Of a DNA stretch of 64,000 nucleotides, positions 56,323 through 64,000 are shown one piece after another. Below the pieces are notes generated by a model. It was given only the letters and a program-made list of their open reading frames with translations. It made no database searches and was not told the origin of the DNA. Positions within the stretch are counted from its first letter, which is position 1. Each line of letters begins with the position of its first letter. A program made the position numbers and the translations under genes. Origin of the DNA: Cellvibrionaceae bacterium (GTDB lineage: Bacteria; Pseudomonadota; Gammaproteobacteria; Pseudomonadales; Cellvibrionaceae). The stretch is from assembly GCA_024707385.1 (NCBI GenBank), contig JANPZW010000015.1:124001-188000 (forward strand). The letters run 5' to 3'.

Positions 56323-57360
56323 ATGATTGTGCAGCAGGAAGTCGATCTCCAACCCTTCAATACCCTGGCGGTGCCTGCGACGGCGGAGCGCTTATGCGCG
56401 GTGACCACGTTAGGGGAGCTGCAGGACGCTCTCGCCCTGGCGCAGGCTGAGCATTTGCACCTGCACGTGCTCGGTGGCGGTAGCAACGTGGTGCTGCACC
56501 CGCGGCTTAAGGGGCTGGTGGTGCAGATGCGTATCCAGGGGAGGGAGATTCTCGAGCGCTTGCCAGACAGCGTGCTCCTGCGGGTTGGCGCGGGGGAGAA
56601 CTGGCACGAACTGGTGGAGTGGTGCCTGGGTCAAGGCTTATACGGCCTGGAAAACCTCGCGCTTATCCCGGGTACCGTCGGTGCTGCACCGGTACAGAAC
56701 ATCGGCGCTTACGGCGTGGAAATTTTTCGTTTTATCGAGCGGGTAGAGGGTCTGACGCTGCCGGATGGAGAGTCCGTTTGTCTATCCGCCCAGCGGTGCG
56801 AATTCGCCTACCGCGATAGCGTCTTCAAAAATCGATTGCGTAATCGCTTCATCATTACTGCGGTGGTATTGCGTCTACCGCTGTTTTTCACGCCTGAAAT
56901 TTCCTATCCGGCCTTGCGGGAGCAGTTGACGGCTGAACAGGCTGGTGAGCTGACCGCTCGTGCGGTTTTTAATGCTGTTTGCCATGTGCGCCGCACCAGG
57001 CTGCCGGACCCGCAGACTATTCCCAATTGCGGCAGTTTTTTTAAAAATCCCCTGGTGTCCTGGTTCTTGTACGAGCACTTACAGAATTTGTATCCCACCA
57101 TGCCGTCCTACGACGTGCCAGCTCAACCGGGCGTTGCGCCTTTGCGTAAATTGGCCGCCGCTTGGCTGATCGATCAGGCGGGTTGGCGTGGCAAGGTGTT
57201 TGGGCAGATCAAAGTACACGATCACCAGGCACTGGTGCTGACCAATCCTAATCGCGTGGGGGCCGACGCGGTGCTCGCAGCCGCTGAAGCAATAAGCCGT
57301 GATGTGAAGGAGCGCTTTGGGGTTGTATTGGAAATGGAGCCGCAGGTTTTCGGCGGGTGA
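56323..57360 (+). CDS. murB: UDP-N-acetylenolpyruvoylglucosamine reductase
   Basis: FAD enzyme of peptidoglycan synthesis, 345 residues. LGGGSNVVLH, GLENLALIPGTVGAAPVQNIGAYGVE (the family core, at about residues 108-133), YRDSVFKN and the catalytic region PNCGSFFKNP. Type I MurB. The last gene of the lpxK-murB unit, followed after seven bases by alkB. Confidence 0.95.
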   Translation: MIVQQEVDLQPFNTLAVPATAERLCAVTTLGELQDALALAQAEHLHLHVLGGGSNVVLHPRLKGLVVQMRIQGREILERLPDSVLLRVGAGENWHELVEWCLGQGLYGLENLALIPGTVGAAPVQNIGAYGVEIFRFIERVEGLTLPDGESVCLSAQRCEFAYRDSVFKNRLRNRFIITAVVLRLPLFFTPEISYPALREQLTAEQAGELTARAVFNAVCHVRRTRLPDPQTIPNCGSFFKNPLVSWFLYEHLQNLYPTMPSYDVPAQPGVAPLRKLAAAWLIDQAGWRGKVFGQIKVHDHQALVLTNPNRVGADAVLAAAEAISRDVKERFGVVLEMEPQVFGG

Positions 57361-57367
57361 TCGCACC

Positions 57368-58018
57368 ATGAAGCCACCGGACCAACAATCACTTTTCTCC
57401 ACACACGGCTGGCAGATTCTGCCGCTGCCCTCGGCCAGCATTCGGCTCTGGCGCGGTTGGATCAACAGTGTGGAGTCAGATGCGCTCTACGGGCAGCTCA
57501 GCAAAGAGCTGCCGTGGCAACAGCCGATGCTCACCATTGCCGGTAAGTCCCACCGCATTCCCCGTTTGCAAGCCTGGCACGGCGATGCCGAGGCGATTTA
57601 TCGCTACTCGGGTACAACCTTTGCGCCGGCTCCTTGGACTCCAGCTCTGACCGACCTGAAAAGCCGTGTGGAAAATGTCTGTGGGACGCGTTTCAACAGT
57701 TTGCTGGCGAACTGGTATCGCAGTGGAGCCGACGGAATGGGCTTTCACGCGGACAACGAGCCGGAACTCGGATCACAACCCGTCATCGCCTCGCTTTCCC
57801 TGGGCGGCGCGCGACGTTTTGTTTTCAAGCCAAATGGAGGTATGGACGCGGAACCTGTGTCTATAGAACTCGGTAATGGCGACCTTCTGGAAATGGCGGG
57901 TATGACCCAACATCGCTGGCGTCACGGTATTCCTAAAACGAACCGTCAGGTGGGTGGGCGCATCAATCTCACCTTCCGTTTGATAAGGACTGCGGACCGC
58001 GACAAAACATTTGTTTGA
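57368..58018 (+). CDS. alkB: AlkB-type Fe(II)/2-oxoglutarate dioxygenase
   Basis: DNA-alkylation repair dioxygenase, 216 residues. Iron ligands His-x-Asp (FHADNEPELG) and the distal His (QHRWRHGIP), the 2-oxoglutarate Arg in RINLTFR, and upstream NSLLANWYRSGADGMG, the substrate-binding pattern of AlkB2-like proteins. ATG 57368 is the first start after murB; longer readings run into murB. Confidence 0.88.
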   Translation: MKPPDQQSLFSTHGWQILPLPSASIRLWRGWINSVESDALYGQLSKELPWQQPMLTIAGKSHRIPRLQAWHGDAEAIYRYSGTTFAPAPWTPALTDLKSRVENVCGTRFNSLLANWYRSGADGMGFHADNEPELGSQPVIASLSLGGARRFVFKPNGGMDAEPVSIELGNGDLLEMAGMTQHRWRHGIPKTNRQVGGRINLTFRLIRTADRDKTFV

Positions 58019-58192
58019 CTGACCCGAAATGGCCAGCAGTACCTTTACCTCACCGAGAATGGTAAATTGGCGCTGACTTTAAGGAACGGAGGCGGAGTCC
58101 GACGGAAAGCGGAAATTCACGGAGCGAATTTCGTTGTTTTTTCCAGCTGACACAAAGGCACCGCCGGATTGATAGCAAGAGGTGAAAATAAA

Positions 58193-58846
58193 GTGACCAA
58201 AATAATAGTGGCGGATGATCACGACTTGGTGCGCATGGGGATTGTGCGGATGCTGTCGGATGTGCCGGGATTTTCAGTGGTGGGTGAGGCAAAAACCGGT
58301 GAAGAGGCTGTGCGTCTCACGCGGGAATTTAAGCCGGATGTGGTATTGATGGACGTCAAAATGCCTGGAATTGGCGGGCTGGAAGCAACCAAAAAAATTC
58401 TTGCCCACAATAGTGATATCAAAGTTATTGCGGTTACTTCGCTTGCCGACGATATGTTTCCCGAGCGGCTGATGAAGGCGGGCGCATGCGGATATGTCAC
58501 CAAAGGTGCGAGCTTCGACGAAATGATCGACGCTATTAAAACGGTTGTTGCCGGCAATCGCTATATGAGCAGCAACGTGGCTCAGCAGTTGGTGATTCGC
58601 AGATTCAGCTCCACCAAGGACAATGTTTCTCCTTTCGAACTCCTGTCGGAGCGAGAGCTGCAGACGGCGATTTTGATTGCCAATGGCGCCAAGGTGCAAA
58701 CCATTGCCGATACCTTTTGTGTCAGCCCAAAAACCATCAACAGTTATCGCTACCGGATTTTTGAAAAACTCAACATCAATAGCGATGTCGAACTGACATT
58801 GCTCGCCGTTAAACACAAGATTCTCGATATAGACGCTATGGAGTAG
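58193..58846 (+). CDS. gacA: Response regulator GacA/UvrY
   Basis: NarL/LuxR-family regulator of the Gac/Rsm cascade, 217 residues. Receiver domain with ADDHDLVR and phosphoacceptor Asp in VVLMDVKMPG; C-terminal HTH with LSERELQTAILIANG and SPKTINSYRYRIFEKL. GTG 58193 follows AGAGGTGA at eight bases; a TTG at 58169 is less likely. uvrC follows as in pseudomonads and enterics, a conserved pairing. Confidence 0.93.
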   Translation: MTKIIVADDHDLVRMGIVRMLSDVPGFSVVGEAKTGEEAVRLTREFKPDVVLMDVKMPGIGGLEATKKILAHNSDIKVIAVTSLADDMFPERLMKAGACGYVTKGASFDEMIDAIKTVVAGNRYMSSNVAQQLVIRRFSSTKDNVSPFELLSERELQTAILIANGAKVQTIADTFCVSPKTINSYRYRIFEKLNINSDVELTLLAVKHKILDIDAME

Positions 58847-58862
58847 GCGCAAAGAAGACGCC

Positions 58863-60698
58863 ATGCCCACTGTTTCTGATACGCCAGAGTTCGACTACAA
58901 AACCTTCCTCAAAAATGTCACCCGACAGCCTGGCGTGTATCAGATGTACGATAACGCCGGCAAAATTCTTTACGTTGGCAAAGCCAAAAATCTCAAAAAT
59001 CGTGTCAGCAGTTATTTTCATAAAAGTGGGCTGAACGTCAAAACCCTGGCTTTGGTGCAGCGTATTCGCTCTATCGAAGTCACCGTGACCGCCAGTGAAG
59101 CGGAAGCGTTACTGCTCGAACAGAATCTCATCAAAGCCCAGCGGCCGCCGTACAACATAGTGCTGCGGGACGATAAATCCTACCCCTATATTTTTCTCTC
59201 CGACGGCGAGGAATATCCCCGGATCGCGCTGCATCGGGGACCGAAAAAACTGAAGGGCCGATATTTTGGTCCTTTCCCTAGCGCTGGCGCTGTGCGCGAG
59301 AGTTTGCAGTTCCTGCAAAAAACATTTCGTGTGCGCCAGTGTGAGGACAGTGTTTTTCGCAATCGCAGTCGACCGTGTCTGCAATATCAGATCGGCCGCT
59401 GCACCGGACCTTGCGTCAACCTGATCGATGCTGAGACATACGCCGGTGATGTGCGCCATACAGCGATGTTTCTCGAAGGCAAAAATGAAAGCCTGCACGA
59501 TGAGCTGGTAGCGGAGATGAATCGCGCGGCGGAGGCACTGGTTTTCGAAAAAGCGGCGGCGGCACGCGACCAGATTACCGCTCTGCGCCAGGTTCAGGCG
59601 CAGCACGCGGTGGAGAGCGGCACCGGTAATGCCGATGTTATTGCCTGTGCGATGGAGTCCGGCGAGATCTGCATCCATGTGCTGTTTATTCGCCAGGGCC
59701 GGGTGCTGGGGAGCAAAAGTTATTTTCCGAAAGATCTGCTGGGGGAAGGGGAGAGCGCCGTGCTCGGTGAATTCCTCGCCCAGTTTTATCTCGGCGAACG
59801 GGCCATGGATATTCCGGGCGAAGTGGTGATCAGCCATGCCATCGAAGAGGCCGAGGCCTTGGTGGAGGCGGTGCGGCAGAGCGCCGGAAAGAATATCGCG
59901 CTCAGCGACAGCGTGCGCACCCACCGCGCCCGCTGGCTCGCCATGGCGTTGGAGGCGGCGCGTCAGAATCTGCGCGCGCGACTGGGTAGTCAGGAGAGTG
60001 TGTTGCGCAAGTACGAGGCCCTGCAAAGCGTTCTGCAGATCGACGATCTGGACCGCATGGAATGTTTCGATATCAGCCATAGCAGCGGCGAGCGCCCGGT
60101 GGCTTCCTGCGTGGTGTTTGATCGCACCGGGCCGGTAAAAGCCGACTATCGCCGTTTCAATATCGAAGACATCCAGGCGGGGGACGATTACGCCGCTATG
60201 GAACAGGCGCTGACCCGCCGTTACAGCCGCTTGCAGAAGGAGGGCAAGCCCTTGCCATCACTGCTGATTGTGGATGGCGGCAAAGGCCAGCTGAACAAAG
60301 CCCGTGAAGTGATGGCTGAGTTGGGCATCCAAAGTGTCGCGCTGCTGGGGGTTGCCAAGGGGACCACCCGTAAGCCGGGCTTTGAAACCCTGATTTTTGC
60401 CGATGGCAGTGAGCGGGTGTTGGCCAGTGATGACCCCGCGCTGCACTTGATCCAGCAAATCCGTGATGAAGCCCACCGTTTTGCCGTGACGGGGCATAAG
60501 CAGGCCCGGGATAAGCGCCGGCGCAAGTCGCGCCTGGAGGACATCGCCGGTGTCGGACCAACCCGCCGCCGTCAGCTGCTCAATCATTTCGGCGGCCTGC
60601 AGGAAGTGATGCGGGCGAGCGTGGACGACATCGCGAAAGTGCCCGGTATCAGCAAAAAGTTGGCGCAGGAGGTTTACAGTGTTCTCCATAGTGAGTAA
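58863..60698 (+). CDS. uvrC: Excinuclease ABC subunit C
   Basis: Dual-incision nuclease of nucleotide excision repair, 611 residues. N-terminal GIY-YIG domain (GVYQMYDNAGKILYVGKAKN), Cys-rich RPCLQYQIGRCTGPC, UVR motif (FEKAAAARDQI), C-terminal RNase-H-like nuclease (LLIVDGGKGQLNKA) and helix-hairpin-helix (GVGPTRRRQLL). Gene order gacA-uvrC-pgsA is conserved. Confidence 0.97.
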   Translation: MPTVSDTPEFDYKTFLKNVTRQPGVYQMYDNAGKILYVGKAKNLKNRVSSYFHKSGLNVKTLALVQRIRSIEVTVTASEAEALLLEQNLIKAQRPPYNIVLRDDKSYPYIFLSDGEEYPRIALHRGPKKLKGRYFGPFPSAGAVRESLQFLQKTFRVRQCEDSVFRNRSRPCLQYQIGRCTGPCVNLIDAETYAGDVRHTAMFLEGKNESLHDELVAEMNRAAEALVFEKAAAARDQITALRQVQAQHAVESGTGNADVIACAMESGEICIHVLFIRQGRVLGSKSYFPKDLLGEGESAVLGEFLAQFYLGERAMDIPGEVVISHAIEEAEALVEAVRQSAGKNIALSDSVRTHRARWLAMALEAARQNLRARLGSQESVLRKYEALQSVLQIDDLDRMECFDISHSSGERPVASCVVFDRTGPVKADYRRFNIEDIQAGDDYAAMEQALTRRYSRLQKEGKPLPSLLIVDGGKGQLNKAREVMAELGIQSVALLGVAKGTTRKPGFETLIFADGSERVLASDDPALHLIQQIRDEAHRFAVTGHKQARDKRRRKSRLEDIAGVGPTRRRQLLNHFGGLQEVMRASVDDIAKVPGISKKLAQEVYSVLHSE

Positions 60699-60735
60699 CT
60701 TGCGTCACCGCATTTGATTTGGAGCGTTCTGGTTA

Positions 60736-61308
60736 ATGTTTAACCTGGCCAACCAACTGACTTTCTGCCGCATTCTGCTTATCCCGCTATTGGTTATCGT
60801 CTTCTATCTTCCTTATGAATGGCGCTTTCCGGTCTCAGCGGCACTTTTTGGCCTGGCCGGTATAACCGACTGGCTGGACGGTCATATCGCCCGCAAATAC
60901 CAGATGTCCACCCCTTTTGGGGCCTTTTTGGACCCGGTCGCCGATAAACTGATGGTGGCGGTGGCACTGGCGCTGCTCATAGAACTGCACCGATCGGTCT
61001 GGTTTACCCTGCCGGCGGCGGTGATCATCTGCCGTGAGATTGTTATTTCCGCTCTGCGCGAATGGATGGCGGAGGTCGGTAAGCGCGCGACCGTCGCGGT
61101 CTCCAAGGTGGGTAAATTCAAGACCACCTTGCAGATCATCGCGATTGTCGTACTCCTGCTGTTCAACCCGGCGCGCTTTCCCGTCATGCAGCTTGTCGGC
61201 ATGGTGGCCCTCTACGCTGCGGCGCTTCTGACCCTGTGGTCCATGATCGTCTACCTGCGCGCGGCTTGGCCAAGCTTCCGCACACCACATCCGCCGAGCT
61301 CAAAATAG
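60736..61308 (+). CDS. pgsA: CDP-diacylglycerol-glycerol-3-phosphate 3-phosphatidyltransferase
   Basis: Committed step to phosphatidylglycerol, 190 residues. CDP-alcohol transferase motif D-G-x2-A-R-x8-G-x3-D-x3-D is complete (DGHIARKYQ then FGAFLDPVADK). Four or more membrane helices. TAATG context with GGAG upstream. tRNA-Cys follows after a 102-base gap. Confidence 0.95.
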   Translation: MFNLANQLTFCRILLIPLLVIVFYLPYEWRFPVSAALFGLAGITDWLDGHIARKYQMSTPFGAFLDPVADKLMVAVALALLIELHRSVWFTLPAAVIICREIVISALREWMAEVGKRATVAVSKVGKFKTTLQIIAIVVLLLFNPARFPVMQLVGMVALYAAALLTLWSMIVYLRAAWPSFRTPHPPSSK

Positions 61309-61386
61309 CGTTCTGAATCAAACGATTGGCGAGCGGAAATAGCAAAAAAGGTGAAAATAGCGCTAGGCGACCAAAAGAAACTTCGC

Positions 61387-61392
61387 TAGAAT
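61387..61392 (+). promoter_or_regulatory. Possible -10 box for tRNA-Cys/tRNA-Leu
   Basis: TAGAAT, followed by the GC-rich ATGCGCAGCC, stands 18 bases before tRNA-Cys. No good -35 hexamer is seen at 16-18 bases upstream, so the call is tentative. Confidence 0.35.
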
Positions 61393-61410
61393 GCGCAGCC
61401 TCTTACACAT

Positions 61411-61484
61411 GGCGCGATAGCAAAGCGGTTATGCTCCGGATTGCAAATCCGTTCAGCCCGGTTCGACTCCGGGTCGCGCCTCCA
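61411..61484 (+). tRNA. tRNA-Cys (anticodon GCA)
   Basis: 74 bases. Acceptor GGCGCGA pairs with TCGCGCC, anticodon loop TTGCAAA on the CCGGA/TCCGT stem, T arm CCCGG-TTCGACT-CCGGG, encoded CCA. Confidence 0.97.
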
Positions 61485-61522
61485 ACTTCCCGCAGCCGGA
61501 TCCCGGTCCGTCGCATCCCAAA

Positions 61523-61610
61523 GCCCGAGTGGTGAAATAGGTAGACACAGGGGACTTAAAATCCCCGGCCCTAACCGGCCGTGCCGGTTCAAGTCCGGCC
61601 TCGGGCACCA
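61523..61610 (+). tRNA. tRNA-Leu (anticodon TAA)
   Basis: 88 bases, with the long variable arm of class II tRNAs (GGCCCTAACCGGCC region). Acceptor GCCCGAG/CTCGGGC, anticodon loop CTTAAAA on GGGGA/TCCCC, encoded CCA. The tRNA is the last core-type gene before accessory sequence. Confidence 0.97.
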
Positions 61611-62173
61611 TTTAATTTCTTTAGAAATCAATCCTTTTACGAGCCGCCAAAAGTGCGATTTCACACGATTTTGTTCTTGTGTGCATTCGCCAGCATGTCT
61701 AATTTTTACCCAATCAACTTTATCGATATGTCCGAAGCGTTTTTTGAATGAAGGAAAAGGAGGCGCCGGGACTAGATACGCAAAAAAATATCGGACCGGA
61801 CTTATCCATCATCTTTTTCTACGGCAAGTAACGCACACAAGTTTTCGGGAAAAGCATTCGGGGCGATAGCGCCGCGTGGTTCTTCAGTCCGCCAAGAGCT
61901 CTGCCCATCTCCGCATTGCCTTCCTGTGGTTGTATTTGCCGTACATGAAACTCCTCTAATCGTTTAACCCGCGATGCTTCACTATACTTATCTACAAATG
62001 TAGGTCATGCCGTCATGTGCCGCATGCGAGCTAGCAGCCAATTTGGGGCAGAAAGCTTCTGCAGGCATTTGGAAGCGGCTCGGTATTTCGACCCTTGGGA
62101 CGAAGACGTTGACAGGCCGTAATATTAATTCTGGTCGAAAACCGCTTACTGATTTTTTTACAAGAGGCAGGGC
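61611..62173. other. Region after tRNA-Leu without a credible gene
   Basis: 563 bases. On the minus strand a GAGGAG precedes ATG near 61957 and reads MYGKYNHRKAMRRWAELLAD then stops: possibly the first codons of a degraded gene, but too short to name. A small plus-strand reading at 62007-62207 overlaps the DUF4236 start and has no recognisable features. Confidence 0.5.
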
Positions 62174-63484
62174 ATGGGTTTCAGATTTAGGAAGAGCATT
62201 AAAATAATGCCTGGTGTTAGGGTCAACATGGGGTTGCGAGGTGGCAGCGTGACTCTTGGCGGGCGCGGAGCGTCGGTTAACATCGGAAAGCGGGGAATTA
62301 ATGCAAGGTACAGCATACCGGGCACAGGGATTTCATATAGTGAGAGAATTTATCGCCAATCCACAAGAAGAGTCAGCGCACCACCGGCCTTGCGAGAGTC
62401 GACCAGCGTAGAAATCACGATAAAATTAAATGAAGAAACAGGCCAGATTGAATTCTCAGGCAGCTCCGCTCAGTACTCGGGGAAAAAGTTAGCAAAAATC
62501 GCCTGGGAGCAAAAATCACGCGAAATAGCAGAGCTACTTCAGGAGTACATAGAAAAACTTCAAGATGAGACTGCGCTATTGACCGAAATTTACCTGGAAT
62601 CACCCAATCCGACATCATGGGGAAAAACTGTATATGAATCCAAGCGGTTTGCAGAAGCCGCACCGCAGAAACCTGAACCCGCAATATCTCCTGAGCAACC
62701 CGTACTCGTTCTCAGGCCCCTAAAGTGGTACCACAAGCTTATTCCTGGGGGAATTGAGAGGCTCGAAAAAAGAAACAAGACTATTCAAAAAACATTCAAA
62801 GAAGCTCATGAAAATTGGGAGCAGATCCGAAGAGATTCTGCTAAAAAATACCGGAAAGAAGTGGATCAGTATCTGGTCGATTTAAAAATTTGGGCTGGAC
62901 TCAAAGATGAGCATGACAAAAAAGAAGCGATACTAAAAGTAGATTTTGACAAAAGCATCCGAGGCAATCCGGGAGTCATGCTTCAGTATCTTGAAAACCA
63001 GATTGCAGACGCAGAATGGCCGCGAGAAACTCTCGTGTCATTTGATTTCGGGAATGACCTTGCGCAAGTATATGTAGATATTGATCTTCCCGAAATAGAA
63101 AATGTGCCAACAAAGACTGCCTCGTTGTCAGCAAACGGGAGGCGCCTGCTTGTGAAGGAAAAGACAAAGAAGCAAGCCAAAGAAGAATATTCCCTTCATG
63201 TTCACGGCATATTGATGCGAGTTTCTGGGATTGTTTTTAAAGCGCTTCCAGGCGTTAATGTTGTAATCGCTTCTGGGTATACACAACGAGTCAATAAGGC
63301 AACTGGCCATATAAATGATGACTACATATTGTCCGCAAAAATATTGCGGACAGACTACGCAAGATTAAATTTCTCGAATCTCAAAAATGTTAATCCTGTT
63401 GATTTTATTTCACAGGGTGAACATAGAAGGAAGCTACTGCAGTCAGGAGAATTCAAAACAATTGAACCCTTCGAGATGATATAG
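62174..63484 (+). CDS. DUF4236 domain protein
   Basis: 436 residues. The N-terminus is a textbook DUF4236: MGFRFRKSIKIMPGVRVN, then GLRGGSVTLGGRGASVNIGK and GIPGTGISY-like repeats of beta/Gly-rich sequence. The middle (about residues 100-270) is charged and helical, probably coiled coil (KRNKTIQKTFKEAHENWEQI). The C-terminal 150 residues have no motif I recognise. Function unknown. Lower GC and more AAA/ATA codons than neighbours, and its place after tRNA-Leu, suggest acquisition. Confidence 0.75.
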   Translation: MGFRFRKSIKIMPGVRVNMGLRGGSVTLGGRGASVNIGKRGINARYSIPGTGISYSERIYRQSTRRVSAPPALRESTSVEITIKLNEETGQIEFSGSSAQYSGKKLAKIAWEQKSREIAELLQEYIEKLQDETALLTEIYLESPNPTSWGKTVYESKRFAEAAPQKPEPAISPEQPVLVLRPLKWYHKLIPGGIERLEKRNKTIQKTFKEAHENWEQIRRDSAKKYRKEVDQYLVDLKIWAGLKDEHDKKEAILKVDFDKSIRGNPGVMLQYLENQIADAEWPRETLVSFDFGNDLAQVYVDIDLPEIENVPTKTASLSANGRRLLVKEKTKKQAKEEYSLHVHGILMRVSGIVFKALPGVNVVIASGYTQRVNKATGHINDDYILSAKILRTDYARLNFSNLKNVNPVDFISQGEHRRKLLQSGEFKTIEPFEMI

Positions 63485-63689
63485 ACGTTCTGCAAACCAA
63501 TTTGACAATCTTTCGTCACGAGATCCAAATCTCGTACCGTTAATCTACCCTCAATCCACAGCGAGGGGCGCTATGCCATACAAAGACCTTGCCAAACATT
63601 GCAGCCCAACTGCGCAGTTGTTCCATGAGGGTAGCTTGTACGATGGTGCTCTTTTGGTAACTCATTTTTCTGGATGCGAAGCTAGCATT

Positions 63690-64000
63690 TTAATACTCCA
63701 CAAACTTCTGATTCTCCCTCCCCAAACATTCCCACTGTTGAATATTGCCGCCGTTTTCGGTGCTCCATTTGGTGACGTCGAGGCATTTGCCGCTGTGTTT
63801 TGAAATGATTGAGAAGACACCCTCGCCGTGGTCTTGGATTTGCCAGAGTTGGTTGTCGGAGCCGTTGCAGGGCCATTGCAGGACGTTGGCGCCGTCTTCG
63901 GTGGAGGAGGAGGCAACGTCTATGCATTGGCTGCTGTGCAGTGCTTTGATTTGGAAATAGCCGGGTTGTAGTTCGGTGAAACGCCAGCGTTGGTTGTGGC
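63690..64000 (-). CDS. Ricin B-type lectin (CBM13) protein, C-terminal end (partial)
   Basis: The reading enters from the right edge and ends in FVEY with TAA at 63690-63692. Two beta-trefoil repeats are seen, each with the Q-x-W type signature (DNQLWQI and the weaker NIQQWECLG) and the Cys-Asp-binding pattern HSSQCIDVASSSTEDGANV / HSGKCLDVTKWSTENGGN. This is the carbohydrate-binding tail of a secreted protein, likely a glycoside hydrolase whose catalytic part lies beyond the window. Confidence 0.85.
   Translation of the reverse strand, partial: HNQRWRFTELQPGYFQIKALHSSQCIDVASSSTEDGANVLQWPCNGSDNQLWQIQDHGEGVFSIISKHSGKCLDVTKWSTENGGNIQQWECLGRENQKFVEY

Noticed and set aside
62007..62207. 66-codon reading overlapping the DUF4236 start
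   Set aside because: No ribosome site, overlaps the real start and has no motif.
1..64000. CRISPR arrays, insertion sequences, rRNA
   Set aside because: No regularly spaced repeats, transposase frames or rRNA-like stretches were seen.

Overview
The window reads as a chromosome segment of a polarly flagellated gammaproteobacterium. The gene order is close to Pseudomonas: flhF-fleN-fliA-cheYZAB-motCD-parC-parP-cheW; mtaD-ubiG-mupP-yciK; gltA/sdhCDAB-sucAB-lpd-sucCD; lolCDE-comEC-exbBD-lpxK-kdsB-ptp-murB; and gacA-uvrC-pgsA-tRNA. The ricin-type carbohydrate-binding domain at the right edge and a mannan-binding lectin domain in the middle suggest a polysaccharide-degrading Cellvibrio/Saccharophagus/Teredinibacter-like lineage. 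That placement is inference from gene content, not from a marker gene.

Layout. 1-15 kb: motility and chemotaxis, with a sigma-28-type promoter in front of cheY and a foreign-looking secreted c-heme protein between motD and parC. 15-21.5 kb: housekeeping genes (YciK, MupP, UbiG, MtaD, YpfJ, malic enzyme) with a three-arm palindromic repeat between convergent ypfJ and maeA. 21.6-31.3 kb: tRNA-Ala followed by an accessory region. It holds a secreted c-heme/mannan-lectin fusion, a methyltransferase-like membrane protein, and a compact cluster hpd - NRPS-like A-T-TE enzyme - GT2 glycosyltransferase, then a Fur/Zur-family regulator. 31.4-46.3 kb: cysK, gltA and the sdh/suc TCA operon. 46.3-61.6 kb: RIO kinase, lipoprotein export, ComEC, ExbBD-like proteins, LPS and peptidoglycan enzymes, AlkB, GacA, UvrC, PgsA and tRNA-Cys/tRNA-Leu. 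61.6-64 kb: a DUF4236 protein and the C-terminus of a ricin-B lectin protein.

The best candidate for an undescribed system is the hpd/A-T-TE/GT2 cluster. The synthetase starts with a remnant of a condensation domain. Its adenylation domain lacks the aspartate that binds alpha-amino groups, and its thioesterase carries Cys in the nucleophile position. Beside a 4-hydroxyphenylpyruvate dioxygenase, this points to an enzyme activating an aryl (keto) acid from the tyrosine pathway, with a product that may be glycosylated. The c-heme/MVL-lectin fusion is the second unusual architecture.

A caution for the whole window: I count 16 single-base frame breaks in ten genes, including sdhA, sucA, sucB, lolC and lolE. 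About 13 are extra bases, most of them inside homopolymer runs. These look like sequencing errors rather than decay, so the interrupted genes are annotated as single restored genes.
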